Shown here piece after piece: positions 11,892 to 21,704 of a DNA stretch of 64,000 nt. The notes under the pieces were generated by a model. It searched no databases. It was given only the letters and a program-made list of their open reading frames with translations, and was not told the origin of the DNA. Location of the stretch: positions 83,671,142 to 83,735,141 of the forward strand of contig CM028380.1 in assembly GCA_013146195.2 (NCBI GenBank), read 5' to 3'. This DNA is from Codonopsis lanceolata (taxonomy: Eukaryota > Streptophyta > Magnoliopsida > Asterales > Campanulaceae). The first letter of the stretch is position 1. Each line of letters starts with the position of its first letter. Position numbers and translations under genes: made by a program.

Positions 11892-13124
11892 ATGCTCCAA
11901 GTCGGAGACGCTCTACCAGTTCCCTATCCTCTTGACCCCGAGCTCGCCCATACAAGGGATCCCAGCAAGTACTGCGACTATCATCATGGTACCGGGCATA
12001 CTACGGAAGAATGCGTAGTATTGAAGCGAGAAATACAGAAGTTGATCAATACGGGCAAGCTGGATCGCTTCAAAAGGGATCAGGGTGCAGGGAACAACGC
12101 CAATAATGACCAAGGAAGACCCCCGAGAGGAAGAGGTGGCCAGGCCCCTCAAATTCGGGGAGTAATAAACATGATTCAGGAGGAGCTCCTGTCCAACACA
12201 CAGCTCGGGAAGCACATATATTCCTTATCCAGGGCTGTCAACTCTCCCAAGAATACAATGAGGCGGGAGAGCGAGCATATTTTTTTTCTCGCAATGAGCC
12301 GGGCGAGCACTCCATTGGCCTCTGAGCAGCCGCTAGTTATTTCTTGCCTGGTCAACAATTGGCAGGTTCACAGAGTTTCACTGGATACAGGAGCATTCAG
12401 GGACATCATGTACTACTCCTGCTTCAAGGGATTGGAGTTTCCAGACACCATGCTCAAGCCATATTTGGGAAAGCTTGAAGGGTTCACCAATCACCAGGTG
12501 AGCGTCAAGGGCACGATCGAGCTGGAGGTGTTCATGGGTGATGGGGCCCAAACACGGATTGAGATGATCACATTCTTAGTGATCGACCTAAAATCGGCAT
12601 ACAACTGCATTTTAGGTGCTCCAGCAATGGCCAAGTTCCAGATGGTCACCTCCATTCCCCACCAAAAAGCCAAGTTTTACACTAAAAATGGAATGGGGAT
12701 CCTCAATAGCAAGCCCCGAGCAATGTGGGAGTATGTCCGGGAAACTCAGAGGAAGAAACAGAAACTGATTGTGGACATTCCCGATCAGACAGATGCAGTC
12801 CCAAAACCGATCGTGGACCTTCCCGATCAGGCTGCAGTAGCTTCCGCTGAACCTACCCCAGCGTCAACCTCCATCAATAACATTGAGCTCGGGGAGACTC
12901 ATGAAGCGGCCGAGCCCATGGATATAGAGACTTCCGAGCAAGCTCCGGCCCCAGGCCCTTCTAGACGCAAGGAGAAACGCCCCAAGTCACAAGACATTGA
13001 GCTAGACACCTTGCGGGAGATCAACCGTAAGGCGAGCTGGAAGAGGTCATTATCAATCCGGCATACCCTGAGCAAAAACTCAAAATCGGGAAGGCCATGC
13101 CTCCTAAAGCTCGGGCAGGATTGA
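11892..13124 (+). CDS. Tat zinc knuckle and aspartic protease segment
   Basis: An uninterrupted 410-codon frame, really the middle of gag-pol, so the ATG at 11892 is not a natural start. Residues about 28-42 hold the Tat-type knuckle CDYHHGTGHTTEEC. After a Gly/Arg-rich linker, RGVINMI and a run ending HRVSLDTGAFRDIMYY follow; LDTG is the protease active site, and ILGAPAMAKF is the conserved C-terminal part of the fold. The last third is an acidic/proline-rich linker with two copies of an IVD(I/L)PDQ motif. The enzyme would process the gag-pol polyprotein. The frame ends at 13124 and RT continues in another frame from about 13097. Confidence 0.85.
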   Translation: MLQVGDALPVPYPLDPELAHTRDPSKYCDYHHGTGHTTEECVVLKREIQKLINTGKLDRFKRDQGAGNNANNDQGRPPRGRGGQAPQIRGVINMIQEELLSNTQLGKHIYSLSRAVNSPKNTMRRESEHIFFLAMSRASTPLASEQPLVISCLVNNWQVHRVSLDTGAFRDIMYYSCFKGLEFPDTMLKPYLGKLEGFTNHQVSVKGTIELEVFMGDGAQTRIEMITFLVIDLKSAYNCILGAPAMAKFQMVTSIPHQKAKFYTKNGMGILNSKPRAMWEYVRETQRKKQKLIVDIPDQTDAVPKPIVDLPDQAAVASAEPTPASTSINNIELGETHEAAEPMDIETSEQAPAPGPSRRKEKRPKSQDIELDTLREINRKASWKRSLSIRHTLSKNSKSGRPCLLKLGQD

Positions 13125-13525
13125 TTGAACTGTTGAAGAACAGCCTGGATGTGTTCACGTGGACGGTTGAGGACATGAGGGGCATCAGTGAGAGCATTGC
13201 CCGCCACGACCTCAATGTTGACCCTACCTTCCGGCCCATCCAACAGCGACCAAGACACTACTCGCCTGAGAAGAATGTGGCGATCAGAGCAGAGGTCGAG
13301 AAACTCCTAAAGGCAGACATCATTGAGGAGATTCAGTACCCGACCTGGCTAGCTAATGTGGTGATGGTCAAAAAGGCAACTGATAAATGGCGGATGTGTG
13401 TGGACTTCACCAGCCTAAACAAAGCCTGCCCGAAAGACTGTTATCCACTGCCACGCATAGATGTGCTTGTCGACTCTATAGCCGGGTTCGAGATGCTCAG
13501 TTTCCTGGACGCGTACTCAGGTTAC
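13097..13525 (+). pseudogene. Tat reverse transcriptase, N-terminal half
   Basis: Conserved gypsy RT blocks in order: RHDLNVDPTFRPIQQRPR, EVEKLLKADIIEEIQYPTWL, NVVMVKKATDKWRMCVDF, LNKACPKDCYPLPRID and MLSFLDAYSGY, where the D of LDAY is catalytic. The frame is cut exactly after SGY by the LARD-A insertion; gttac at 13521-13525 is its target duplication. The rest of RT resumes at 21705. Confidence 0.93.
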
Positions 13526-13696
13526 TGATCGATGTTTTATTTAATTTTTTTCTTTGCAAGTGGACAAGACTATTATAGAATAGTATTGGAAGCAAGGGTC
13601 GAACCACAGAGATTTGGATTTGATTATAGTAAATTTAGCTAATCTATTTAAAATAAAGCAATTAATAACTAATGGGCTTTTTGGTTTTTATATATT

Positions 13697-14061
13697 TTTA
13701 TATATTTTTTTATTATTTTTTAAAAGGTTGGAGGGGACATAGACCGTACTCCAACCCTTATTTTTTTTATTATCTTAATGCCTTGAAGGCTACAATTATA
13801 TATATGATGCCTTTGGTGTGGCTCGAACAAATGGTGCCTCTGGTGAGGGTTTGAACACCCGACCTCTCGGTTGAGAGTAGTGAAGTACCAGGGTGCCTCT
13901 GGTAGGGCTTGAACACTCAACCTTTCCGTTAAGATAAGTGAGTAGCTAAATGGGGCCTTTGAGTAAGGCTTGAACAACAACGGTGCCTCTGAAGAGGCTT
14001 GAACACCCGACCTCTCCGTTATGAGAAGTGAGCAGTACCAATTGAGCTAGAGCTCGTTGGT
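13697..14061 (-). mobile_element. tRNA-derived SINE with iterated B-box-like modules
   Basis: A 365-bp insertion flanked by perfect 14-bp direct repeats ggtttttatatatt (13683-13696 and 14062-14075). It is absent from the otherwise identical right LTR at 20671. On the minus strand it begins with a tRNA-like head: an A-box-like tagctcaattggta, then a B-box-like ggtcgggtgttcaagcc. The B-box-like unit (gttcaagcc followed by agaggcacc or a variant) recurs five times before a unique segment and an A-rich tail (about 13700-13725). The size, target duplication and tail are those of a SINE transcribed by RNA polymerase III and mobilised by LINE proteins. A diverged relative is at 36430-36727. Confidence 0.88.
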
Positions 14062-14744
14062 GGTTTTTATATATTAAATTAACTAGAAAGCAATAAAATA
14101 ACCTAACTAACAAAGCATATAAATATGAGATAAATCAAAGATTTGTAAATCGCCTAGGAATTAGGATTCACTTGCATCTATTCTATTGTTTAATTCAAAA
14201 TAATTATCATTCAATTTCTTGGGTTCGTTCACAAAAGATAGATATAGTCTGTTGAACTATTGGTTCAGCCTCCATCCCCGCAACATTCATCAATTCTATA
14301 TCCTAAGCACAAGAACATGTAATCTATCTGTCACCTAGATTATGATCTATCTGTCACCTAGATCATGTATGAACCTGGTCCTAACTTATCACTCTCGTGC
14401 ATCGATAGGTCCAATTTATTGTGATGGTGAGCCAGTGTACGACATATACATATTGGTCATGCAGTTATCCGCACCTCTAGGCCTTTATTATTTGCAATTA
14501 CATTCATTTGTTCAAAGCGAAATAATAGAGGGATTGATAATCACCACAATCAACAAGAATTAAATGAATAAGAATTAATATAAAACAAAAGATTCGATAC
14601 AAGTTACCTCCAATTCCTAGATTATGGAGTTAATTCTCCATAATTGAAAGTACAAAATCTTGAACCATTCTTGGAGAATCTTTCTTCATAGACAAAGAAA
14701 AATAATACAGAACTTCTCTCTCCTTTTTTCCTAACTAAGGGGAT

Positions 14745-14753
14745 CTATTTATA
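14745..14753 (-). promoter_or_regulatory. TATA box in LARD-A left LTR
   Basis: The minus strand reads tataaatag in ggtataaatagatcc. The same box lies at 21343-21351 in the right LTR, the 5' LTR that would drive transcription of the element. It agrees with minus orientation. Confidence 0.65.
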
Positions 14754-15108
14754 CCTAATTAATCCTACAACAAGGAGGAAAAGGATATACATTATAATTA
14801 AAACACTAAATAGAATTAAACTAGGACTTCACGTTTCCCAAGGAAATTATATCACCAAAAGTGGCGGCTGATTTTTTGTAGGAAAAATCTGATTTTCAGC
14901 TTTTACACTTCAAGTTTCCAGCTTTTGCAGTTTGGTCCCTGAAGTTCTTCAATTCAGCAAAAAGTGCCTATATTTTGCACAATTGTTCCAAAAGTCCCTG
15001 AAACTATAAAACAACACTAAAACACATATTAGACAACAAAAACCTCGAGAAATAGCATAATTTAAGCCGGAATAATACCCAATAACTGCGTATAAAATAC
15101 AGTTATCA

Positions 15109-15123
15109 AATACCCCCAAACTT
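15109..15123 (-). other. LARD-A polypurine tract
   Basis: The minus strand reads aagtttgggggtatt directly before the LTR. It is the expected primer site for plus-strand synthesis. Similar tracts recur internally on the same strand at about 15822-15835 and 16968-16980. Confidence 0.8.
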
Positions 15124-17789
15124 AAACTTTTGCTCGTCCTCGAGTAAAACAAAACATATAAATACAAAACTAAACTAAATTAAAGCAAATAAAATATTTT
15201 TTTCTTTCACAAGTCAAAAGCTTCGGCATGGTACCACATAATGCCTCAAGGAATGATAAATAACAACACATAGCCACAAGTCTAGGCTTTCACTCAATCA
15301 TCATCAATATCACTTGTACATCTCCATGTGTGTGTGTGTGCCATTAATTGACTATCTCCAAACTTAGAAAGTTTTTATCAAGCTAAGCACAACATTCATT
15401 CCCAAAATATTTAAAATAAAAACGTGTGCATCACAAAACATGTACATACCATCAATACCCAGTTAACTACACGAATAGAGATCGTGCTAGAATTCAAGTG
15501 CTTATACATCCATCTCATGCACTAACTATGTATGAAATACAATGCTCTCAAGTCCCAATTACTTATAATAGCTGAGATTATGCAAATACGGTGAGCTATA
15601 TGAAGATGTGTATATAATTCAAAGCATGGGTCAAATCAACAATGCTTCCAAACCATGTCAACTAACACAAACAAATGTGGCAACTAGATCAATAGGACTT
15701 TATTAAGCTTGTAATGTAAGGCCAAGGTGAGGGGTAACAATAAAAGGGATAAGAAATTACAAAGTGAGAGAGTAAGAATATTTCCTTTTTTCCCATACAA
15801 AGCACTCACTTTCCTTCAACAACCCCCAAACTTGAACTTTTGGGTTGAATAAAGTATCAAATCATCATAAAGATTTTCTCCCAATGATCCTTTTCTTTGC
15901 TTTTTTTTTTTTTCTATTTTTTTTTTTCATATTTTTTTCTTTTGAAGGACATGTGCAATTTTGATTTTCGCACCCTTTTCGTTCTTTCTTTTTTTTTTCT
16001 TTTTTTTTTCAATACAAGAACTCATTGGTGCTATTTTTGAACTGCATCAATCACCATGTAGACAACATTCCCAACCCAATCCTACTCTCTCAAAGGGTAG
16101 GCAAAAGTGTATAGGCTTAAGGGTTAAGTTAATGTGGGTAATAAAAACGATGTCGAATGGGGGTCGATGTGTGCTTAGCACACGCCATTCTTTATAATAA
16201 AGCTCAAAGGGGACACTAGGGATTAATATAAAATAGGGATGGTGAGATAAAAAGGCACAAACGTTCCAAAGATGGCCTAAATCATATCCTAACTGCCACA
16301 ATGCTCATGCTTCGTTTTCACAGAAATTCAACAAAGTTTCAAATCATTCCCTAACTCAGAATTTTAAAAACGAGCTCCACAAGTATTTCACATAAGCTTT
16401 CGCTAGAAAAGAGGTAGGGAAAATCAAGACTTAAATGCACTCACAGTTCGAAAGTGTGCTTGAGATATATTAGCAAAAGAAGTCTAACAAATCTAACTTA
16501 GCATGCAATCAACCCTAAGTCGCAAATATAATGCAACAATCATGTAATGACGGCTGTTTAAAATGTTCGTGACCACAAAAATAGCAAGGTCCAAGGGAAT
16601 AAAATATGCACTATAAACTCAATAAAAATATCCAAATTCTTTAATAAATCAAGTCATGGTATTTTTGTGCTAAAATTTTTTGGAGATATAAAGTTCCATC
16701 AACTAGATCAAGCTAAGGCTCGCAGACAAGTTTACATGCATCGCTATTAACAAACATGTTATCATTGGCAGAAGAAACCACACCAATATTTAAAACTCGG
16801 AAAAATTTTAAAATTTTCTAATATTTATTTTTTTTGAAAATTTTCAATTTTTTTTATTAAAATAAACTAACTACTAAAAACAACAAAAAGAAAATAAAAG
16901 CTAAATGACTGAAAACAGGTCAAATGGCTCTTCTAAAAAAAAATCATTTAAGCACAAGACAATTCCCACCCCCAAACTTAAATTTCACATTGTCCTCAAT
17001 ATGAGTGAAATATAAACTCGGGATAAAGAATAAGTCAACAACATTGGAATTGCACAATAGTCAACACCATCTTAGATCAACACAAAAATTATCCAACCAA
17101 TTTTTTTTTCTTTTTTAAATGGGCAGCATGAAACTACTCTTCTAACCGACTTAAACAATTTCATAATTAATATTTAATTTCCCAAGATTAAATTTCTAGA
17201 ACAAACCCTCAACTACAACGCAATTAGACAATGTCACCAATTGATACAAGTATAACCAGAATATACTTATCGACATAATTTCATCGTAAAATTATCCAAT
17301 TGCAAAAACAGAATACTTTGACAAATAATTTGATCGAAACATAATTCGAAAGGAACGCATATTTCCGACTAATTATAAAACAATTATATTCCAAGCCGAA
17401 AATATCATCTCCCAATTCAAGCTGTTGCATTCGAAATCATATAGATGTACTAGAATAAAGAAATTAAATTTACACCCAATCCAGAGGAAATATGATAACA
17501 ACACTTTTTAAATTTGTCACAACCAAAAAGGGATATAGCATCAATTTCTTGCTCCATGCCATTTACAGATTAAGAACCCAAAAGAAATTTATTTTAATCA
17601 ACCCTTCCCATAGTAAATCATAAGCAAATAACCATCCTTAATTTAACTTAGAATAAGAGTGTTCATGGCTACACACCAACATCAAATTACCAACAGGGAA
17701 CCAGATTTTTCGAAAAATTAATTATCAGACTGACTATCTCTGCCCAATAATTCACAAGAAAATTGCAACATTTAAATCTGGGAATTGCC
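15124..17789 (-). other. LARD-A internal non-coding region
   Basis: No coding domain was seen. It contains internal polypurine-like tracts, a long T/C-rich low-complexity stretch at 15890-16010 and the conserved block at 16102-16310. The same order (aggactttat...aagctt, polypurine-like tract, poly-T, conserved block) is found in LARD-B at about 44510-45220. From about 16310 to 17790 the sequence is A/T-rich and unremarkable. Confidence 0.7.
16102..16310 (-). other. Block conserved between LARD-A and LARD-B
   Basis: This matches 45003-45220. Shared strings on the + strand include agtgtatagg, gatgtcgaatgggggtc / gaagtcgaatgggggtc, cacacgccattcttta, ggggacactagggat, ggcacaaacg and ccaaagatggcct. 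Both copies have short open frames containing KEWRV on the minus strand, but each has stops or gaps, so coding is doubtful. It could be an RNA packaging or dimerisation signal. That is conjecture. Confidence 0.75.
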
Positions 17790-18500
17790 TTGGGATGGCA
17801 ATTGGGGCAGAGAGATGGGAGGATGGCTGGGTGTGAAGGCCTTCCATGATTTGATGAACAAACTGGAGATAGAGATATACGGGGTCGATCCCTGCCTTGC
17901 GTGGCCTGTGGTGATTAAGAAGGAGATGGCCGGCTATTGAGAATGGCGGCTAGATTTGGGGCAGATGAGTTGGGAGGTGGACCGAAAGAGATGGTGTTGA
18001 GGATGGCGGCTGGGTGCAATGAGAGTAATGATTCGCCAGATTCAGTTGAACGATGGTTGCGGCTGGGCTTGAACTGGAAGGGATGACGCCGGGTAAGAAG
18101 GAGATCAGAGACTGAGGGATGCCGGAGGTTTGAGAAAGAACGGGGAAGCTTGCGGTGTGGAGGATTGAAGCAGTTGAAGAGGATGGGTGATTCGCCGGGT
18201 TTGACTGGTTTTGGGCGGATGTGATTATGGGGCTGGGCTGCTGGGCGAATCTGGTAGGAGGGGGGGGGGCGATTTGGGTTGTTGGGTTTAAATAGGGGGC
18301 GGCGGCTGGGAGCTATGATGAGGGCGGCCATGGAGGAGGGAGATATGGCGGTTGATCTGGGAGATGAAGAGAGATGGGTGAGAGAGAATCGGGGAGGGAA
18401 GAGGAAGAACGGGCAGAAGAGAGGGAGAGATATGGGAGAAGAGAGGGAGAGGAGAGAGGAAAAAAAACCCTGCAGCCGCCTTTTCTTTTGCCTTTTTCTT
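17790..18500 (-). other. GC-rich island inside LARD-A
   Basis: About 700 bp of much higher G+C than its surroundings. On the minus strand it begins CT-rich and contains a 138-codon Pro/Ser-rich frame (17915-18331, start MAALIIAPSRRPLF) without a recognised domain. A tatttaaaccc string precedes codon-rich sequence. It looks like a plant gene 5' region (leader plus first exon) captured by the element, but it could be an LTR-element leader. There is no evidence that the frame is expressed. Confidence 0.4.
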
Positions 18501-18563
18501 TAATTTCTTTTTTTTTTTAATTGAACCATGAACTTCCTTCCTTCCAGCGGCAACTTTCTGTGC

Positions 18564-18606
18564 ACCTTGCGATCGCAAGGTCAAAGGGAACTTGCGACCG
18601 CAAGGT
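18564..18606. repeat. Two tandem palindromes in LARD-A
   Basis: accttgcgatcgcaaggt (18564-18581) is a perfect 18-bp palindrome. Eight bases later acttgcgaccgcaaggt (18590-18606) is the same word with small changes. Confidence 0.85.
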
Positions 18607-18789
18607 AGTTTCACTTAAACCCCTGAACTTTTATTATTTCTTGTTTCAGCTGTAATTTGTTTTATTAATTTCAGTTGAACCCACAAAATAATTTTTTTTG
18701 AAGCAGCCTTTAACCTGTTTAAATTAAAATAAAAAATCTACAAAAACTAAAATAACATTATTAAATATTAGTGCATATAAATACATAAA

Positions 18790-18900
18790 AATAAAATCTT
18801 TTTGTGAGGGTGACACTATTAACACTCCCCTATAAACCCACAAACTCAGGGAGACTCTAACGAGTGACTCAAAAAGCAACAACATAAATACAAAGAGATA
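18790..18900 (-). other. Short conserved LARD motif, copy 1
   Basis: Contains tgtgagggtgacactatt, then cctataaacccacaaactc, then gggagactc and cgagtgactc. Related copies are at 33590-33710 and 45760-45860. In both LARDs it lies on the PBS side of the internal region. No coding sequence is evident. Confidence 0.75.
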
Positions 18901-18958
18901 AGGGTTAGAAATTGTTCTAAGTTATAGTCGTTAGCTTGACTTAAATCCTTCCTTTTTA

Positions 18959-20260
18959 CTAAGAAGGTATCGCCGGATCACTTAGGAATGCACACATTTT
19001 TGGTCCATAAAATCCACCATTCATGTAGTGTCTTAATTTTTGTCCAGTGAAACCAAACACTTCCTTGGCGAAATTTTCTTTATATGATGGCCATTTAATT
19101 GATTTGGGGACGGGAGGTTTCACACCTAAATCTTCCAATGTAATCCTATCCGGAATTTCCACTACTTTTTCATCACAACATTGCTCATGCATCTCTAAAA
19201 TAGGTTCTTGATTCTCTTCAAGAAAATATGAAGAAGGCGTCCCTAACTCCACATAAGTGTCTAGCGGAGAATCAATTGGAGGGCAATTTTCAATGTCAAT
19301 CTCCGAAATTTCTTCGGGTTCTTGAGAACAATGAGGTGGTACGTCATTTTGTGGAAAATCTTGGGATTCTAAAATCAACTCATCATCTTTTTTAAGCGGC
19401 TCATCTATTACTTCCAATTCTTTTTCCTCAATATTTGTTTTTCCTTTATCCATTTCTATATTACATTCCCCCTTAGAGACTTCCATGGGTATCTCATCAT
19501 CTTTAGGAATCAACTCCTTCTCTCGCACTTCTAGTTCTACTTTTTCATCTTTTTCTTGATCATATTCACTTTTATCTTTTTCAACTTCTTTATCAGAATT
19601 ATCTACTTTATCAGGCATATCAGAAGGTTGAATATGATTACTTACCTCTTCTCTTTCTTTGTTAGCTTTTGCAAGTATCTCCTTTAAATTTCCTATCTCT
19701 TCTAGCAAATATTTCATAAGGACAGCTTGACCTTTACTTGCTCCTTCTAACTTTGGAACTTCTTCATCTAAAGGTGTTGGGTCATTTACTTGATATTGTT
19801 TCTTTAGCTCATTTAAGCACCCCTTTTCGAATTTTGCCAAAAACTTAGAGTTTTGTTCTAGTTCTTGCATTTTAAGGTAAGACGAATAAGAATAAGGTTC
19901 ATTAACAATTGAAGCTTTCTGCATTGCATATTGGGTTTTGCGAGTTTTAATTAGTTCTTCCATATATGCAATATCTTCTGACACACTGGGATCACTAGGC
20001 GAAGAAAAAGAGGGTTGATGACAATAAGAAGGTGGTTCATTATAATAATTATGCGAGGAGAAAGATGATTGATGATAATAAGAAGGAGGCTCATTATAAT
20101 TATTATGATATGATGAAAAAGATGGTTGATTGTGATAATCACGTTCATAGCTATTAGGAAAAGATGGTTGATTTATTCTAGCATTTTGGTAGGCATATTC
20201 ATTTGTGGCTCTCATAGGTGCGTAATTTTTCATACCCCAATGATAATTATTGTACGCCAT
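18959..20260 (-). CDS. LARD-A 433-codon ORF of unknown function
   Basis: An uninterrupted frame opening at the ATG at 20260, about 220 bp inside the PBS, where gag would start in an autonomous element. Residues about 30-90 are Tyr/Asn/Pro/Ser-rich with an imperfect repeat (NNYNEPPSYYHQSSFSS and YYNEPPSYCHQPSFSS). Residues about 95-205 are rich in charged heptads (EELIKTRKTQYAMQKAS, LKEILAKANKEREEV) and may form coiled coil. A long Glu/Asp/Lys-rich acidic stretch follows. The last 65 residues are more hydrophobic and ordered-looking (ITLEDLGVKPPVPKSIKWPS, FYGPKMCAFLSDPAIPS). I do not recognise a domain. Position and an unbroken frame suggest a gag-like or accessory protein, but this is inference. 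Confidence 0.7.
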   Translation of the reverse strand: MAYNNYHWGMKNYAPMRATNEYAYQNARINQPSFPNSYERDYHNQPSFSSYHNNYNEPPSYYHQSSFSSHNYYNEPPSYCHQPSFSSPSDPSVSEDIAYMEELIKTRKTQYAMQKASIVNEPYSYSSYLKMQELEQNSKFLAKFEKGCLNELKKQYQVNDPTPLDEEVPKLEGASKGQAVLMKYLLEEIGNLKEILAKANKEREEVSNHIQPSDMPDKVDNSDKEVEKDKSEYDQEKDEKVELEVREKELIPKDDEIPMEVSKGECNIEMDKGKTNIEEKELEVIDEPLKKDDELILESQDFPQNDVPPHCSQEPEEISEIDIENCPPIDSPLDTYVELGTPSSYFLEENQEPILEMHEQCCDEKVVEIPDRITLEDLGVKPPVPKSIKWPSYKENFAKEVFGFTGQKLRHYMNGGFYGPKMCAFLSDPAIPS

Positions 20261-20271
20261 TTTTTTAAATA

Positions 20272-20274
<3 letters not shown>

Positions 20275-20361
<87 letters not shown>
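20275..20361. repeat. (TA)43 microsatellite
   Basis: About 87 bp of pure TA repeat, placed just upstream of the ATG of the minus-strand LARD-A ORF, so it would lie in its 5' leader. Confidence 0.97.
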
Positions 20362-20364
<3 letters not shown>

Positions 20365-20477
20365 ATATTTTTTTTTGTAATTTTCAGAATTAATTAATTT
20401 TTTTTGAAATTTTTTTTTAATTAAAAAAAACGAAAATAACAAATGAAAAGCTAAATTAACTAAATCAAAATAACAAA

Positions 20478-20495
20478 TCCCCGGCAACGGCGCCA
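20478..20495 (-). other. LARD-A primer-binding site, tRNA-Asp type
   Basis: The + strand reads tccccggcaacggcgcca, the 3' end of plant tRNA-Asp including CCA; the minus strand is therefore the complementary PBS. It lies six bases from the LTR start at 20502. tRNA-Asp priming is known for Athila-type and some other plant Ty3/gypsy elements. Confidence 0.88.
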
Positions 20496-20501
20496 AAAAC
20501 T

Positions 20502-21704
20502 TGATCGATGTTTTATTTAATTTGTTTCCTTGCAAGTGGACAAGACTATTATAGAATAGTATTGGAAGCAAGGGTCGAACCACAGAGATTTGGATTTGAT
20601 TATAGTAAATTTAGCTAATCTATTTAAAATAAAGCAATTAATAACTAATGGGGCTTTTTGGTTTTTATATATTAAATTAACTAGAAAGCAATAAAATAAC
20701 CTAACTAACAAAGCATATAAATATGAGATAAATCAAAGATTTGTAAATCGCCTAGGAATTAGGATTCACTTGCATCTATTCTATTGTTTAATTCAAAATA
20801 ATTATCATTCAATTTCTTGGGTTCGTTCACAAAAGATAGATATAGTCTGTTGAACTATTGGTTCAGCCTCCATCCCCGCAACATTCATCCATTCTATATC
20901 CTAAGCACAAGAACATGTAATCTATCTGTCACCTAGATTATGATCTATCTGTCACCTAGATCATGTATGAACCTGGTCCTAACTTATCACTCTCGTGCAT
21001 CGATAGGTCCAATTTATTGTGATGGTGAGCCAGTGTACGACATATGCATATTGGTCATGCAGTTATCCGCACCTCTAGGCCTTTATTATTTGCAATTACA
21101 TTCATTTGTTCAAAGCGAAATAATAGAGGGATTGATAATCACCACAATCAACAAGAATTAAATGAATAAGAATTAATATAAAACAAAAGATTCGATACAA
21201 GTTACCTCCAATTCCTAGATTATGGAGTTAATTCTCCATAATTGAAAGTACAAAATCTTGAACCATTCTTGGAGAATCTTTCTTCATAGACAAAGAAAAA
21301 TAATACAGAACTTCTCTCTCCTTTTTTCCTAACTAAGGGGATCTATTTATACCTAATTAATCCTACAACAAGGAGGAAAAGGATATACATTATAATTAAA
21401 ACACTAAATAGAATTAAACTAGGACTTCACGTTTCCCAAGGAAATTATATCACCAAAAGTGGCGGCTGATTTTTTGTAGGAAAAATCTGATTTTCAGCTT
21501 TTACACTTCAAGTTTCCAGCTTTTGCAGTTTGGTCCCTGAAGTTCTTCAATTCAGCAAAAAGTGCCTATATTTTGCACAATTGTTCCAAAAGTCCCTGAA
21601 ACTATAAAACAACACTAAAACACATATTAGACAACAAAAACCTCGAGAAATAGCATAATTTAAGCCGAATAATACCCAATAAATCGCGATAAAATACGCT
21701 TATC
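20502..21704 (-). repeat. LARD-A 5' LTR (right copy)
   Basis: 1203 bp, starting tgatcgatgttttattt on the + strand. It differs from the left copy at only a few sites outside the SINE, mostly in the last 30 bp. gctac (21705-21709) is the second target-duplication copy. Confidence 0.93.
21343..21351 (-). promoter_or_regulatory. TATA box in LARD-A 5' LTR
   Basis: tataaatag on the minus strand, identical in place to that of the left LTR. Confidence 0.65.

Larger units (their letters stand above)
13526..15108 (-). repeat. LARD-A 3' LTR (left copy), with SINE inside
   Basis: Without the SINE and its duplication it is 1203 bp, the same length as the right LTR. It ends at ttatca (15108), followed directly by the polypurine tract. 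A minus-strand TATA box (tataaatag) is at 14745-14753. Confidence 0.93.
13526..21704 (-). mobile_element. LARD-A: non-autonomous LTR retrotransposon in Tat RT
   Basis: The LTRs at 13526-15108 and 20502-21704 both start tgatcgatg and end near ttatc(a). A tRNA-Asp PBS lies next to the right LTR and a polypurine tract next to the left LTR, so the element runs on the minus strand. The target duplication is gttac/gctac (one mismatch). The internal region of about 5.4 kb has no gag domain, protease, RT or integrase that I can recognise, only one 433-codon ORF near the PBS. This is the structure of a large retrotransposon derivative. The LTRs are almost identical apart from a 380-bp SINE insertion (with its target duplication) in the left one, so insertion was recent. 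Confidence 0.92.

Noticed and set aside
14000..14061. Possible tRNA gene on the minus strand (A-box and B-box)
   Set aside because: No cloverleaf can be closed, and the segment is inside a 365-bp insertion with target duplication, which makes it a SINE head.
14342..14563. 73-codon frame repeated at 20940-21161
   Set aside because: It occurs only because the two LARD-A LTRs are nearly identical; no coding features.
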